From assembly GCF_004799515.1 (NCBI RefSeq), contig NZ_SSMX01000036.1:87909-151908 (forward strand): DNA of 64,000 nt, read 5' to 3'. Below are positions 33,844 through 45,528 of this stretch, one piece after another. The notes below the pieces were generated by a model. The model did not search any database. It saw only the letters and a list, made by a program, of their open reading frames with translations, and had not been told where the DNA came from. This DNA is from Phenylobacterium sp. (lineage in GTDB: Bacteria > Pseudomonadota > Alphaproteobacteria > Caulobacterales > Caulobacteraceae). The position numbers and the translations under genes were made by a program. Numbering within the stretch: the stretch's first letter is position 1; each line of letters begins with the position of its first letter.

Positions 33844-35409
33844 TCAGGGCGCTTTGGTCTCGCCGAAGGGCGCGCCGCGCAGGGCCGTGTAGGTCGCATC
33901 GAACACGGTCAGGGTCTTAAGCTCCGGCGGCGGTCCGGCGGCGATCGGATCGCCGAGGCGCAGCACCGGTCCCGCCACGCCTTGCAACCTCGGCCAGGCC
34001 GGCAGGCCCGAGCCGTTGGGGTCGCCGGCGCGGGCGAAATTCACCCAGTAGCTCGTCATGGCGTCGGCGAGACGGCGGTCGGCGGGCGTCCAGGCCCAGG
34101 TCTCCTGGTCCAGGTGGTCGAAGACGTACCAGAGCTCGGCATAGTGCGAGGCGCCCCAGCCGGCGCGCACCGATCCGGCCGGGAAGGGCGGCTTCTGCTC
34201 GAAGCGGTAGGCGTAGGCGGGCTGCCCCGCCTTGGCCGCCAGCCGCGCCCAGGCCCAGTTGTCCCAGGCGAAGCGCAGGTCGCGCTCGAAATCGACGCGG
34301 GCCTGGCGGGCCTGGGCGTCGTCGGCGTGCGGATAGGCCTCGATCAGCGGCGGCGGCAGCGGTCCGAAGGCGCTCGTGATGTCGGCGGCGAAGGTGGCCG
34401 CCTTCACCGTGCTGAGATCGGTGAGCGACCGCGGCTCCTCCGCGTTCCAGCCGGTCAGCACCGGGACGTGCGCCTGGCGGCCGGCGGCGAAGGCGTCGTA
34501 GGGCGACAACGGCAGGGCGTAGCTCTGGATCACCGGATGCGACACGCGGGTCGCCCCATGCCCCAACAGCGCCTCGGCCGGCAACTTGCGCAGGTCAGCC
34601 AGCGACGTCGCGCCGCGCGATTTCGCGAAGGCGACGCCGTCGGTCTCCGCCGTCGCCAGCTGATAGCTGGGCGCGAGTTGCACGGGCTCGAACAGGCCGC
34701 CGCTTTCGCCGATGGCCCGCTGGAACAGGCCTTGGGACAGCGGCGAAGCCATCAGCATGCTCACCGACATGGCCCCCGCCGACTGGCCGAAGATCGTCAC
34801 CTTGCGCGGATCGCCGCCGAAGGCCGCGATGTTCCGCCGCACCCAACTGAGGGCCCCGATCTGGTCGAGCAGGCCGTAGTCGCCGGAGACCTTGTGCGGG
34901 CTCTCGGCGGTGAGTTCGGGATGGGCCAGGAAACCCAGCACGCCCAGGCGATAGGCCAGCGTCACCACCACCACGCCCCGCCGCGCCAGCCGGTCGCCCC
35001 AGTAGAGCGGCAAGGAGGTCGCGCCGTTCTCGTAGCCGCCGCCGGGGATGAACACCATGACCGGGAGCCGGCCGGGCCCGGCGTGGGCCTTCGGGGTCCA
35101 GACGTTCAGGTAGAGGCAGTCCTCTTCCGTCCGGGGCGGCGGCTCGCCGGGCATGGAGACGCCGTGTTGTGGGCAGGCGGGCGCGAAGGCCGTCGCGGGC
35201 CGAACGCCGCGCCAGGCCGTCACGGGCTGGGGCTCGCGCCAGCGCAGCGGCCCGACCGGCGGGGCGGCGTAGGGCACGCCCTCGTAGGCGGTCACGCCGC
35301 CGCCGGCGTCCAGGCCGCGCAAGGTCCCGGTGTCGACCCGCGCGGTCGCCGCCGAGGCCAAAGCCGGCAGGGCGGTCAGCACCGCCGCCAGCAGGAACGC
35401 GGATGTCAT
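33844..35409 (-). CDS. carboxylesterase type B, exported
   Basis: MTSAFLLAAVLTALPALASA signal; EDCLYLNVWTP; IFGQSAGAMSVSMLM; alternative start 35433. Confidence 0.9.
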   Translation of the reverse strand: MTSAFLLAAVLTALPALASAATARVDTGTLRGLDAGGGVTAYEGVPYAAPPVGPLRWREPQPVTAWRGVRPATAFAPACPQHGVSMPGEPPPRTEEDCLYLNVWTPKAHAGPGRLPVMVFIPGGGYENGATSLPLYWGDRLARRGVVVVTLAYRLGVLGFLAHPELTAESPHKVSGDYGLLDQIGALSWVRRNIAAFGGDPRKVTIFGQSAGAMSVSMLMASPLSQGLFQRAIGESGGLFEPVQLAPSYQLATAETDGVAFAKSRGATSLADLRKLPAEALLGHGATRVSHPVIQSYALPLSPYDAFAAGRQAHVPVLTGWNAEEPRSLTDLSTVKAATFAADITSAFGPLPPPLIEAYPHADDAQARQARVDFERDLRFAWDNWAWARLAAKAGQPAYAYRFEQKPPFPAGSVRAGWGASHYAELWYVFDHLDQETWAWTPADRRLADAMTSYWVNFARAGDPNGSGLPAWPRLQGVAGPVLRLGDPIAAGPPPELKTLTVFDATYTALRGAPFGETKAP

Positions 35410-35523
35410 TGTCGGTCTTGTCTTCCGTTGCATCGCACCAAGTTGGCGATCCGTGGACCGCGCCGGAAGCCGTGGACCTGCCGGTTCGTCCCCGGGCGGG
35501 AACGGGCCGTCACAAATCGGCCG

Positions 35524-36356
35524 ATGGACGGTTCGGAGCCGCTCCCGCACACTGGCGCCATGCGCCAGACCGCCGTCTTCGATCTTCGCCAGCTCACCCG
35601 GGACCTGTCCTTCGGCTTTCTCTATTGGCTCGGGCTTGTCCTCATCCTGGAGCCCGGCAACCTGATGCGTTGGGTCCCGCCGGACGGCGCGGCCTGGAGC
35701 CATGAGATCCTGCGGTTGCTGGGCGCGGGCCTCTTGGGCGCGGCCGCCACGCCGGCGATCCTGGCGCTGACCCGCCGCCTGCCCATCGAGGGCCCGTCCG
35801 TGGCGCGGCGCGGGCTTGTCCATCTGGGATTCGGTGCGGCCACGACCCTGGCCTTGATCGTGGCGTCCTGCCTTTTGGGACGGCTGCTGCCGCACGCCGG
35901 TCATCGTCCGATGGGCCGGGAAATCGTCGAGGAGCTGACCGCCAACGGCCCCCTGGTGGCCGCCTGGATCGGCGGGCTGACGGCGCTGGCTCATGCCGCC
36001 CGCCATCGGCGCCGGGAGGCGGCGGCGACCGACCTGGCCGTCCGACAGCGCGGGCGGTTCACGCGGCTCGACCTGTCCCAGGTGGCCTGGATCGAGACCC
36101 AGGGGAACTATCTGGCCCTGCACGCCGCGACGGGCGTCAGCTTGCTGCGCCGGACCGCCAAGAGCCTGGAGCCCGAGCTCGACCCGAGCCGGTTCGTCCG
36201 CGTCCACCGCCGCGCCATCGTCGCCCTGGAGGCGGTGCAGTCGGTGACGCCGCTCGCCGCCGGCGACGCCGTCCTATGCTTGAAGACGGGCGAAACCCTG
36301 CGCGTCAGCCGAAGCTGCCGCGCGCGGTTGCACCAGGCCTTGGGACTCGGCGGCGT

Positions 36357-36360
<4 letters not shown>
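35524..36360 (+). CDS. membrane-anchored LytTR-family DNA-binding regulator
   Basis: About four TM helices, then [27 protein letters not shown]...[18 protein letters not shown]; alternative start 35560. Confidence 0.88.
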
Positions 36361-37640
<1,280 letters not shown>

Positions 37641-37694
37641 GCCGCCCCTCCAAGATGTGGGAATGAAACGCCTGTTTCGACGGCTTATAGCGCG

Positions 37695-39104
37695 TTAGCC
37701 GCCAAGCGAAAGCGCCTCGTCAAGCCGCGCCAGGCTTTCGTCTTTCCCGAGTGAAACAAGGGCGCCGGCGAGGTCCGGCGCGGGCGCTCCGCCCGAGAGC
37801 GCGGCGCGCAATCCGGGGCCGATCTTCCCCAGTCCCACACCCTCGCGTTCGGCGAACGCGCGGTTGACGCCCTCCAGGGTCGGGACGTTCCAGGCGGGCG
37901 CCGCGGCCAGGTCTTCACGCAGGCGCCGGAGGCGGTCCAGGAACTCGGGATTCGACGCCAGCTCGCGCGCCTTGTCCGTGAACGGCAGCGGCCGGCGGTG
38001 CAGGGCGAAGACCGTGGCGTCGGCCAGTTCCAGCGTTGTCTTGGCCCCGTCGCGCACGAAGGGGATCACCTGGGTCAGGACCGCCAGGTGGTCATCGTGC
38101 AGAGGAAAATCGCGGCTCCTGTGGATCGCCGTCACGAGGCCGGCCAGCCGCGCCGGATCGGCCTCGCGGATATAGTGGTTGTTGAGGTGGTTCAGCTTCG
38201 CCCAGTCCAGGCGGGCGGGCGCCCCCACCACATCCTTGATGTCGAACCAGCCCACCGCCTGCTCGTCGGAGAAGATCTCGTCGTCGCCGTGGCCCCAACC
38301 CAGCTTGGCCAGGTAGTTGCGCATGGCCTCGGGCAGGTAGCCCATGTCGGCGAACTCGCTGACGGCCTGGGCGCCGTGGCGCTTGGAGAGCTTGGTCCCG
38401 TCCGGCCCGTGGATCAGCGGCAGGTGCGCCCAGATCGGCGGCGTCCAGCCCAGGCCTTCATAGATCAGGGTCTGACGCGCGGCGTTGTTCAGATGGTCGT
38501 CGCCGCGGATGACGTGGGTCACGCCCATCTCGTGATCGTCTGCGACCACGGCCAGGTTGTAGGTCGGGGTGCCGTCGGTGCGCAGCAGGATCAGGTCGTC
38601 GAGGTCCTTGTTGTGGAAGACCACGCGGCCCTTCACCTGGTCGTCGATCACCGTCTCACCCAGGACGGGCGCCTTCAGGCGCACCACGAAGGGGCGGTCC
38701 GGGGCGTCGTTGGGCGAGGCGTTGCGCCAGGGCGAGCGGACCACCCGGCCCTCCGCGCGGGCGGCGGTGCGTTCGGCCTCCAGCTCGTCGGGGGTCATGT
38801 AGTCGCGATAGGCTGAGCCGCGCGACAGCATCTCCTCGACCGCCCGGGCGTGGCGGTCGGCGCGCGCGGCCTGGAACACCGGCGTCTCGTCGGCTTCCAG
38901 CCCCAGCCAGGCCAGGCCGTCGAAAATCACCTGCACCGCCTCGGCCGTGGAGCGCTCACGGTCGGTGTCTTCGATGCGCAGCAGGAACTTGCCGCCGGTG
39001 TGGCGTGCGTAAAGCCAGTTGAACAGCGCCGTGCGCGCCGTACCAATGTGCATGGCGCCGGTCGGCGAGGGGGCGATCCGGGTGACGACGGGTTTGTCGG
39101 ACAT
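37695..39104 (-). CDS. gltX: glutamyl-tRNA synthetase
   Basis: RIAPSPTGAMHIGTARTALFNWL; GTKLSKRHGA. Confidence 0.96.
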   Translation of the reverse strand: MSDKPVVTRIAPSPTGAMHIGTARTALFNWLYARHTGGKFLLRIEDTDRERSTAEAVQVIFDGLAWLGLEADETPVFQAARADRHARAVEEMLSRGSAYRDYMTPDELEAERTAARAEGRVVRSPWRNASPNDAPDRPFVVRLKAPVLGETVIDDQVKGRVVFHNKDLDDLILLRTDGTPTYNLAVVADDHEMGVTHVIRGDDHLNNAARQTLIYEGLGWTPPIWAHLPLIHGPDGTKLSKRHGAQAVSEFADMGYLPEAMRNYLAKLGWGHGDDEIFSDEQAVGWFDIKDVVGAPARLDWAKLNHLNNHYIREADPARLAGLVTAIHRSRDFPLHDDHLAVLTQVIPFVRDGAKTTLELADATVFALHRRPLPFTDKARELASNPEFLDRLRRLREDLAAAPAWNVPTLEGVNRAFAEREGVGLGKIGPGLRAALSGGAPAPDLAGALVSLGKDESLARLDEALSLGG

Positions 39105-41298
39105 CGAAGTTGAAGAACCTGGGGAAGCTGCGGCGTCGGACGCCTGGGCGGCGCCTCTTAGCACGCGTGCTAAGAAGCGGCCTAGCCTCGCGCGCCTCTG
39201 GCCCTGGCTGCGCGAGGAGCTGGAACGTCAGACCGACCGCTGGATGCTGTGGACGCCGGTGGCCTTCGGCGGCGGCGCGGGGATCTACTTCTCCCTCGAC
39301 CGGGAGCCGCAGACCTGGGTGGGGATCGCGGGCGTGGCGCTCGCCGCCCTGGTGCTGCTGAGCGTGAGCCGCTGTAGCCGCAGCCGGGTGGTCACCGCAG
39401 CCTTGGTGCTGATCGCCTGCCTGGCCGCCGGCTTCTCCATGGCCAAGCTCCGCACCGAGGGCGCCAAGGCGCCGGTGGCCAGCGTCGACACCAAGCCGCA
39501 GCGGCTGCAGGGCTGGGTGATCGATATCGTCAGCCCGGGGCAGGGCGGGCCGCGCCTTCTGATCGCGCCATACCGCATCGGGAACTGGACGCCGCAGGCC
39601 ACGCCGATCCGGGTGCGCGTCACCCTGCGCGGCGGCTACCTGCCCGCGCCGGGCGAGCCGATCAGCGTGCTGGCGGTGATCAACACCCCGCCGCAGCCGG
39701 CCAGCCCCGGGTCCTACGACTTCGCCCGCGACGCCTATTTCCAGAGCGTCGGCGGCGTGGGCTTCGCGCTGGGGCCCGTGCAGTCTTGGTATCCGCCGGT
39801 AGAGGCGCCCTGGCGGCTGCGCGTCACCATGAAGATCAACACCCTGCGCTGGGCGCTGACCCGACGGATCGTCGACACCCTGGGCGTCGGCAGTGGCGGG
39901 TTGGCGGCGGCCATGACCACGGGCCACGACGCCTTCATCCCCAAGGACGAGGTCAACGACCTGCGCGCCGCCGGCCTGGCGCACATCATCTCGATCAGCG
40001 GCCTGCACATGGCCATCGTGGGCGGCTTCGTCTTCGCCTGCCTGCGGTTCGCCATCGCCGCCTGGCCCTGGCTGGCGCTCAGGGTTCCCGGCAAGAAGCT
40101 GGCGGCGGGCTTGGCGCTCGCCTCGGTGCTGGCCTACCTGATCCTCTCCGGCAATCCGCCGCCAGCCGAGCGGTCGGCCGTGACGGCGGCCGTGGCGTTC
40201 GGAGCCATTCTGGTGGACCGGCAGGCGATAAGCCTGCACGCGCTGGCGCTGGCGGCCATGGTCGTCCTCCTGCTGCAGCCGGAGGCGGTGACCCAGCCCG
40301 GATTCCAGATGTCCTTCGCCGCCACCGCCGCCCTGGTGGCCCTGGCCGAGGTGTGGCGCGCGCCGGTGCGCGAGATCGACGTCCCCTGGCCGATCCGCAT
40401 CGTGCAGGGTTTCTGGACCTGGCTTGTCGCCGGGGCCATGGCGAGCTTCGTGGCGGGCACGGCGACGGCGCCCTTCAGCATGCAGGACTTCAACCGGGTC
40501 TCGACCTGGGGCCTGCTGTCGAACCTCGCCACCGAGCCGATCTCGGGCTTCCTGATGATGCCGGGCCTGGCGGTCGGCGCGGTGCTGGCGCCCTTCGGCC
40601 TCGGCGAATGGCCGCTGAAGCTGGCGGGCTTCGCCATCGACCTGATGAACCGCATCGCCCACGTGGCGGCTATCGCGCCGTTCTCGCAGATCAATGTGGC
40701 GAGCGGCCCGGACTGGTCGCTGGCGGCGGCCTTTCTGGGCCTCTTATGGCTGTGCCTGTGGCGCGGCAAGCTGCGCTGGCTGGGCCTGCCCTTGGCGTTG
40801 GCGGTGAACATCGCGCCCAAGCCGCCGGTCCCGGACGTCTGGGCGGACGGCGCGGGCTCGGCGGTGGCCATTCACCACGGCCGTGACGCCATCCTGTTCC
40901 GGCCGGATGTGAAGCTGTTCGGCGCCGAGCTCTGGGCGCGGCGGCGCGGCCTCGTCCCGCAGGAGACCGAGGCGTCGCGGGACGCCCTCTACGACTGCGA
41001 CCACTGGAGCTGTTCGCCGAAGCCGGACGCGCCGCTGAAGATCGCCTCGGCCTGGAACGGCAAGCGCCCCCTCAAGCCCGAGCGGTTCGCCCAGCTTTGC
41101 GCCGGCGCCGAACTGGTTATCCTGCGCAACGAGGCGCCGCAGGACGCCTGTCCCGCGCCCCTGGTGCTGACCGGCGCGGACTTCGCCCGGGGCGGCTCTG
41201 CGGAGCTGTTCCGCGACGGGCCCGGCAAGTGGCGGATCGTCTGGGCGCAGACCGTGCGCGGCCGTCGGCCGTGGACCTGGGGGCCCGATCTCCGATGA
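39094..41298 (+). CDS. comEC: ComEC/Rec2-family DNA uptake/competence protein
   Basis: HIISISGLHMAIVGGFVFACLR, multi-TM, C-terminal domain; start uncertain (track 39019; TTG 39094 would overlap the gltX start). Confidence 0.88.
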   Translation: MSDIEVEEPGEAAASDAWAAPLSTRAKKRPSLARLWPWLREELERQTDRWMLWTPVAFGGGAGIYFSLDREPQTWVGIAGVALAALVLLSVSRCSRSRVVTAALVLIACLAAGFSMAKLRTEGAKAPVASVDTKPQRLQGWVIDIVSPGQGGPRLLIAPYRIGNWTPQATPIRVRVTLRGGYLPAPGEPISVLAVINTPPQPASPGSYDFARDAYFQSVGGVGFALGPVQSWYPPVEAPWRLRVTMKINTLRWALTRRIVDTLGVGSGGLAAAMTTGHDAFIPKDEVNDLRAAGLAHIISISGLHMAIVGGFVFACLRFAIAAWPWLALRVPGKKLAAGLALASVLAYLILSGNPPPAERSAVTAAVAFGAILVDRQAISLHALALAAMVVLLLQPEAVTQPGFQMSFAATAALVALAEVWRAPVREIDVPWPIRIVQGFWTWLVAGAMASFVAGTATAPFSMQDFNRVSTWGLLSNLATEPISGFLMMPGLAVGAVLAPFGLGEWPLKLAGFAIDLMNRIAHVAAIAPFSQINVASGPDWSLAAAFLGLLWLCLWRGKLRWLGLPLALAVNIAPKPPVPDVWADGAGSAVAIHHGRDAILFRPDVKLFGAELWARRRGLVPQETEASRDALYDCDHWSCSPKPDAPLKIASAWNGKRPLKPERFAQLCAGAELVILRNEAPQDACPAPLVLTGADFARGGSAELFRDGPGKWRIVWAQTVRGRRPWTWGPDLR

Positions 41299-41576
41299 TG
41301 TTCGCCCAGCGCCTGCGCGAGCCGGTCCGCAGCGGCGAGGTCACCTGCAGCGTGCGCATCTGGCAGAAGCCGCGCGTGAAGGCCGGCGGGCGCTATCCGC
41401 TGGCGCCGGGCGAGATCGAGGTCACGGCCTTGCGGGAAATCGCCTTGGAGGACATCACCCCGGCGCTGGCGCGGCGTTCGGGGTTCCTGGGCGTGGTGGA
41501 TCTTCTGAAGGTCGCCAAGCACGGCCCCGGCGACCGGGTCTTCCTGGTGGAGTTCGTCTACCACGCGCCCGACTAG
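41295..41576 (+). CDS. small ASCH/PUA-like domain protein
   Basis: MMFAQRLREPVRSGEVTCSVRIWQKPRVKAGGRYPLAPGEIEV; ATG overlaps comEC stop. Confidence 0.6.
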   Translation: MMFAQRLREPVRSGEVTCSVRIWQKPRVKAGGRYPLAPGEIEVTALREIALEDITPALARRSGFLGVVDLLKVAKHGPGDRVFLVEFVYHAPD

Positions 41577-41623
41577 GCGCGGTGACGGAGCCCCGGCGAG
41601 GCCAGGGCTCCGATGTTCCCGGC

Positions 41624-41938
41624 CTACTTCTTGGCGGCCGCCGCGTCCTTTGAGGCGGCGTCGGCCGCGCCCTTGGCTTCGGCGCCGGCCTTCTGGGCGG
41701 AGTCGCCCGCCGACTTGGCGGCGGCGGCGGCGTCCGCGGCGGGGGCTGCGGCGTCGGCGGGGGTCGGCGCGGCCGCGGCGGCGGAGGCGTCGGTCTTGGC
41801 GGTATCGGCGGCCGAGGCCGCCGCGGCGGCGTCGGCCTTGGCCGCGCCCGCATCGACCGCGGCCTTGTCGGCCGGCTTGTTGCAGGCGCAGAGCGCCAAG
41901 CTCACGGCGGCGAGCGCCGCCAGGTTGGTGACACGCAT
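41624..41938 (-). CDS. Ala-rich lipoprotein-like protein
   Basis: MRVTNLAALAAVSLALCACN lipobox followed by A/D/K/T repeats. Confidence 0.7.
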   Translation of the reverse strand: MRVTNLAALAAVSLALCACNKPADKAAVDAGAAKADAAAAASAADTAKTDASAAAAAPTPADAAAPAADAAAAAKSAGDSAQKAGAEAKGAADAASKDAAAAKK

Positions 41939-42005
41939 TGGATAGTCTCTCCCTATCAACGCCGGTCTGGACGGCGTCGGGCGGGAATTTGCACCCGTTC
42001 GAGGC

Positions 42006-42695
42006 CTAGTGGTAGCGGCGGATCAGCCCCACCAGCTTGCCCTGCACATCGACCTGGTCGGGCCCGAAGATGCGGGTCTCATAGGCCGGGTTGGCGGCTT
42101 CCAGCGCGATGGAGGCGCCCTTCTTGCGCAGGCGCTTCAGGGTGGCTTCCTCGCCCATCACCAGGGCGACCACGATGTCGCCGGAGGTCGCGGTGTCGCC
42201 GCGCTTGATGACCACGAAGTCCCCGTCGAGGATGCCGGCGTTGATCATGGAGTCGCCCTGGATCTCCAGGACGAAGTGCTCGCCTGCGCCCAGCATGCTC
42301 TCCGGCACCGGGATGCGGTCGCGCTCCTGCTGGATGGCCTCGATCGGCGTGCCGGCGGCGATGCGGCCCAGGATCGGCAGGTCGCGGGTGTCATTGGCCG
42401 CGGGCGGCATCGCCGGGCCGCCGTCCACCAGCTGGGGCTTGAAGGGCGCCCGGCCCTTGGGCGGAGCGGCCATGGTCGCCTGCTGCGGCAGCTTCACCAC
42501 CTCCAGCGCCCGCGCCCGGTGCGGCAGGCGGCGCAGGAAGCCGCGTTCTTCCAGGGCGGTGATCAGCCGGTGGATGCCGGACTTCGAGGCCAGGTCCAGG
42601 GCCTCCTTCATTTCGTCGAAGGAGGGCGACACGCCGGTCTCCTTGATCCGTTCATGGATGAACATGAGCAGTTCATGTTGCTTGCGCGTGAGCAT
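42006..42695 (-). CDS. lexA: SOS transcriptional repressor LexA
   Basis: [65 protein letters not shown]. Confidence 0.97.
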   Translation of the reverse strand: MLTRKQHELLMFIHERIKETGVSPSFDEMKEALDLASKSGIHRLITALEERGFLRRLPHRARALEVVKLPQQATMAAPPKGRAPFKPQLVDGGPAMPPAANDTRDLPILGRIAAGTPIEAIQQERDRIPVPESMLGAGEHFVLEIQGDSMINAGILDGDFVVIKRGDTATSGDIVVALVMGEEATLKRLRKKGASIALEAANPAYETRIFGPDQVDVQGKLVGLIRRYH

Positions 42696-42748
42696 CGGAA
42701 CGACCTCGACTTTGGGCGTCTGGAGAACAAACCGCCAACTTGCAGAAT

Positions 42749-42763
42749 GTTCTCTAGGTGTTC
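42749..42763 (-). promoter_or_regulatory. LexA box in the lexA promoter
   Basis: GTTC-TCTAGGT-GTTC upstream of the lexA start; minus-strand TTGACA just upstream of it. Confidence 0.85.
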
Positions 42764-42841
42764 CGCATTAATGTCAAGTTACGTCCAGCGTCACTGTAAT
42801 TTCATAGGAATCGCCGGCGTGGGCCTGTCGCCCGAGGGGAA

Positions 42842-43633
42842 TCAGCCGCCCAGCAGAGCGCGGGTCGCCGCCTCGACATCCGTCTGCCGCATCAGGCTTT
42901 CGCCGACCAGCATGGCCTGCGCGCCGGACTGTTCCAGCCGCGCGGCGTCGCCTGGCCCGAAGATGCCGCTCTCGGTGACCAGAAGGGCGCCCGGCGGCGC
43001 GGCGGCGGCCAGGCGTTCGGTGATCGAAAGATCGACCTCGAAGGTGTGCAGGTCGCGGTTGTTGACCCCGATCAGGTCGGCGCCGAGGCGCGCCGCGCGG
43101 ACCATCTCGGCTTCGTCGTGGGTCTCCACCAGCACGTCCATCCCGTGGGCGCGCGCGGTCTCCATCAGATCGGAGGCGAGGGTGTCGTCGACCATCGCCA
43201 GGATCACCAGCACCGCGTCGGCGCCCAGGGCGCGGCTCTCCGCCACCTGCCAGGGATCGACGAGGAACTCCTTGCGGATGCAGGGCAGGGCGCTCGCCTC
43301 GCGGGCGGCGACCAGGTACTCGTCCGCGCCCTGGAAGCTGGGGGTGTCGGTGAGCACCGACAGGCAGGCCGCCCCGCCGGCCTCATAGGCGCGGGCGAGC
43401 GCGGGCGGGTCGAAGTCGGCGCGGATCAGGCCCCTCGACGGCGAGGCCTTCTTGATCTCGGCGATCAGCGCCAGGCGGCCCGGCGCATGCGCCCGCTCCA
43501 GGGCGGCGCGGAAGCCGCGCGGCTGGGAAACCGCCCGCGCCGCGGCCTCGATCTCGGCCCGGTCGCGGAAGGCCTTGCGCTCGGCCACCTCCTCGCGCTT
43601 GTAGGCCGCGATCCGCTCGAGGATGTCGCTCAT
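42842..43633 (-). CDS. trpC: indole-3-glycerol phosphate synthase
   Basis: [33 protein letters not shown]; start 43633 overlaps trpD stop. Confidence 0.96.
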   Translation of the reverse strand: MSDILERIAAYKREEVAERKAFRDRAEIEAAARAVSQPRGFRAALERAHAPGRLALIAEIKKASPSRGLIRADFDPPALARAYEAGGAACLSVLTDTPSFQGADEYLVAAREASALPCIRKEFLVDPWQVAESRALGADAVLVILAMVDDTLASDLMETARAHGMDVLVETHDEAEMVRAARLGADLIGVNNRDLHTFEVDLSITERLAAAAPPGALLVTESGIFGPGDAARLEQSGAQAMLVGESLMRQTDVEAATRALLGG

Positions 43634-44643
43634 GCGCCGGCCAGGCTCGCCAGCTTTTCGAGCGTGGCTCGGGCGCGGCCGTCGTCGATCACCTGGCCCG
43701 CCAGTTCGACGCCCTCGCGCAGGGTCTCGACCTTCTCGCCCACCAGGAAGGCGGCGGCGGCGTTCAGCAGCACGATGTCGCGGTAAGGGCCCTTTTCGCC
43801 GTCCAGCAGGCCGCGCAAGGCCACGGCGTTCTGAGCGGGCGAGCCGCCGGTGAGGTCGGCCAGCGCCACGCGCCTCAGGCCCACCGCTTCCGGCGTCACC
43901 ACGAACAGCCGCACCTGGCCGTCGCGCAGCTCCGCCACGGCGGTCTCGCCGGTGGTGGTCATCTCGTCCAGGCCGCCGCCGTGGACCACCCAGGCGCGCT
44001 GCGAGCCCAGGGCCTTCAGCGCCTCGGCCACCGGCGCCACCCAGCGCTCGGCGAAGACGCCGACCACCTGGCGCTGGGCCCCTGCCGGATTGGTCAACGG
44101 CCCCAGCAGGTTGAAGATGGTGCGGAAGCCCAGCTCGGCGCGGATCGGCGAGACGTGGCGCATGGCGCCGTGATGGGCCGGGGCGAACATGAAGCAGATG
44201 CCGGCGGTTTCCAGCGCCTCGATCTGGCGGTCGGCGGGCATAGCGATGTCGACGCCCAGCTCGGAGAGCACGTCGGCGGTGCCGGACTTCGACGACAGCG
44301 CCCGGTTGCCGTGCTTGGCCACCTTCAGCCCGCCGCCCGCCGCCACGAAGCCGACGGCGGTGGAGACGTTGAGGCTGTGCTGGCCGTCGCCGCCGGTGCC
44401 GCAGACGTCGATGGTCGGGAACGGCGGCTCGATATGGACGGCGGCCTTCCGCATGGCCCGGGCGCAGGCGACGATCTCGCCCAGGGTCTCGCCGCGCATG
44501 CGCATGGCGGTCAGCGCCGCGCCCACCTGGCTGGGCGAGGGCTCGCCGCGCAGGCAGGCGTCGAAGAAGTCGCCGGCGTTGTCCTCGGACAGCGTGCCGC
44601 CGTCGGCGAGCAGGCTGAGAAGCGGCTTGAAGGCGTCGGACAT
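43630..44643 (-). CDS. trpD: anthranilate phosphoribosyltransferase
   Basis: [43 protein letters not shown]. Confidence 0.96.
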   Translation of the reverse strand: MSDAFKPLLSLLADGGTLSEDNAGDFFDACLRGEPSPSQVGAALTAMRMRGETLGEIVACARAMRKAAVHIEPPFPTIDVCGTGGDGQHSLNVSTAVGFVAAGGGLKVAKHGNRALSSKSGTADVLSELGVDIAMPADRQIEALETAGICFMFAPAHHGAMRHVSPIRAELGFRTIFNLLGPLTNPAGAQRQVVGVFAERWVAPVAEALKALGSQRAWVVHGGGLDEMTTTGETAVAELRDGQVRLFVVTPEAVGLRRVALADLTGGSPAQNAVALRGLLDGEKGPYRDIVLLNAAAAFLVGEKVETLREGVELAGQVIDDGRARATLEKLASLAGA

Positions 44644-44652
44644 CGGGTCGGA

Positions 44653-45243
44653 TCAGGCCTGCGCCAGGCGCTTCACGCCGGCCAGATCGAGGAAGTTGGC
44701 CAGGAGGTCGTGGCCGCATTCTGTGGCGATCGATTCCGGGTGGAACTGAACGCCGTGGATCGGCCGCGTGCGGTGCTGGACGCCCATGATCTCGCCGTCC
44801 TCGGTCCAGGCTGTGACCTCCAGCTCGGGCGGCAGCTGGTCCTTCTCCACCGACAGGCTGTGGTAGCGGGTGGCGTTGAAGGGGCTCTTCAGGCCGGCGA
44901 ACACGCCCTTGCCGTCGTGGTGGATGGCGCTGACCTTGCCGTGCATCAGGGCCTTGGCGTGCACCACCTCGCCGCCGAAGGCCTGGCCGATGGCCTGGTG
45001 GCCCAGGCAGACGCCGAAGATCGGCAGGTCGTCCGGCGCGGCGGCCAGGAGCGCCAGGCAGACGCCGGCCTCGTTGGGGGTCCTCGGCCCCGGCGAGAGC
45101 AGGACGCCCTGCGGCTTCATCCCCAGGGCCTCGGCGGCCGAGACGGCGTCGTTGCGCACGACATGGGTCTGCGCCCCCAGCTCGTTCAGGTAATGGACGA
45201 GGTTGTAGGTGAAGCTGTCGTAGTTATCGATCACCAGGATCAT
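44653..45243 (-). CDS. trpG: anthranilate synthase component II
   Basis: [43 protein letters not shown]. Confidence 0.96.
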   Translation of the reverse strand: MILVIDNYDSFTYNLVHYLNELGAQTHVVRNDAVSAAEALGMKPQGVLLSPGPRTPNEAGVCLALLAAAPDDLPIFGVCLGHQAIGQAFGGEVVHAKALMHGKVSAIHHDGKGVFAGLKSPFNATRYHSLSVEKDQLPPELEVTAWTEDGEIMGVQHRTRPIHGVQFHPESIATECGHDLLANFLDLAGVKRLAQA

Positions 45244-45259
45244 GGCGCCTATCTAGGCC

Positions 45260-45526
45260 GTGGCTGACGCTGCGCCAAGCACGCCGATTGGCGAGCGGGC
45301 CGACTCCGCCGATCTTGTCTTCATGGCGAAGCTCCCGTCCGCCCTCGACCCCGACGCCCTGGCCACGGCCCGGGGCCTTCTGATGCGCCGTGAGCGGCCA
45401 CAGAAGCTATGGCCGGTGCTGGGCGCGGCCGGCATGCTGGCGGTGTCGGCCCTGCTGTTCGCCGCGGCCATGGTGACGGCGCCGCCGCTCACCAGCGAAC
45501 ACGTGATCGCGCGGAGCATGGAGTAG
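45260..45526 (+). CDS. small single-TM hypothetical protein
   Basis: TM segment LWPVLGAAGMLAVSALLFAAAMVTAP; start GTG 45260 or ATG 45323; antisense to the flanking trp genes. Confidence 0.55.
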   Translation: MADAAPSTPIGERADSADLVFMAKLPSALDPDALATARGLLMRRERPQKLWPVLGAAGMLAVSALLFAAAMVTAPPLTSEHVIARSME

Positions 45527-45528
45527 GC

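Noticed and set aside
42725-42739. GAAC-N7-CAAC as a second lexA operator
   Set aside because: One half-site mismatched; short degenerate matches are expected by chance
42768-42782. TTAA-N7-TTAC as a CtrA site upstream of lexA
   Set aside because: The same bases form the minus-strand TTGACA -35 element of the lexA promoter, a simpler explanation
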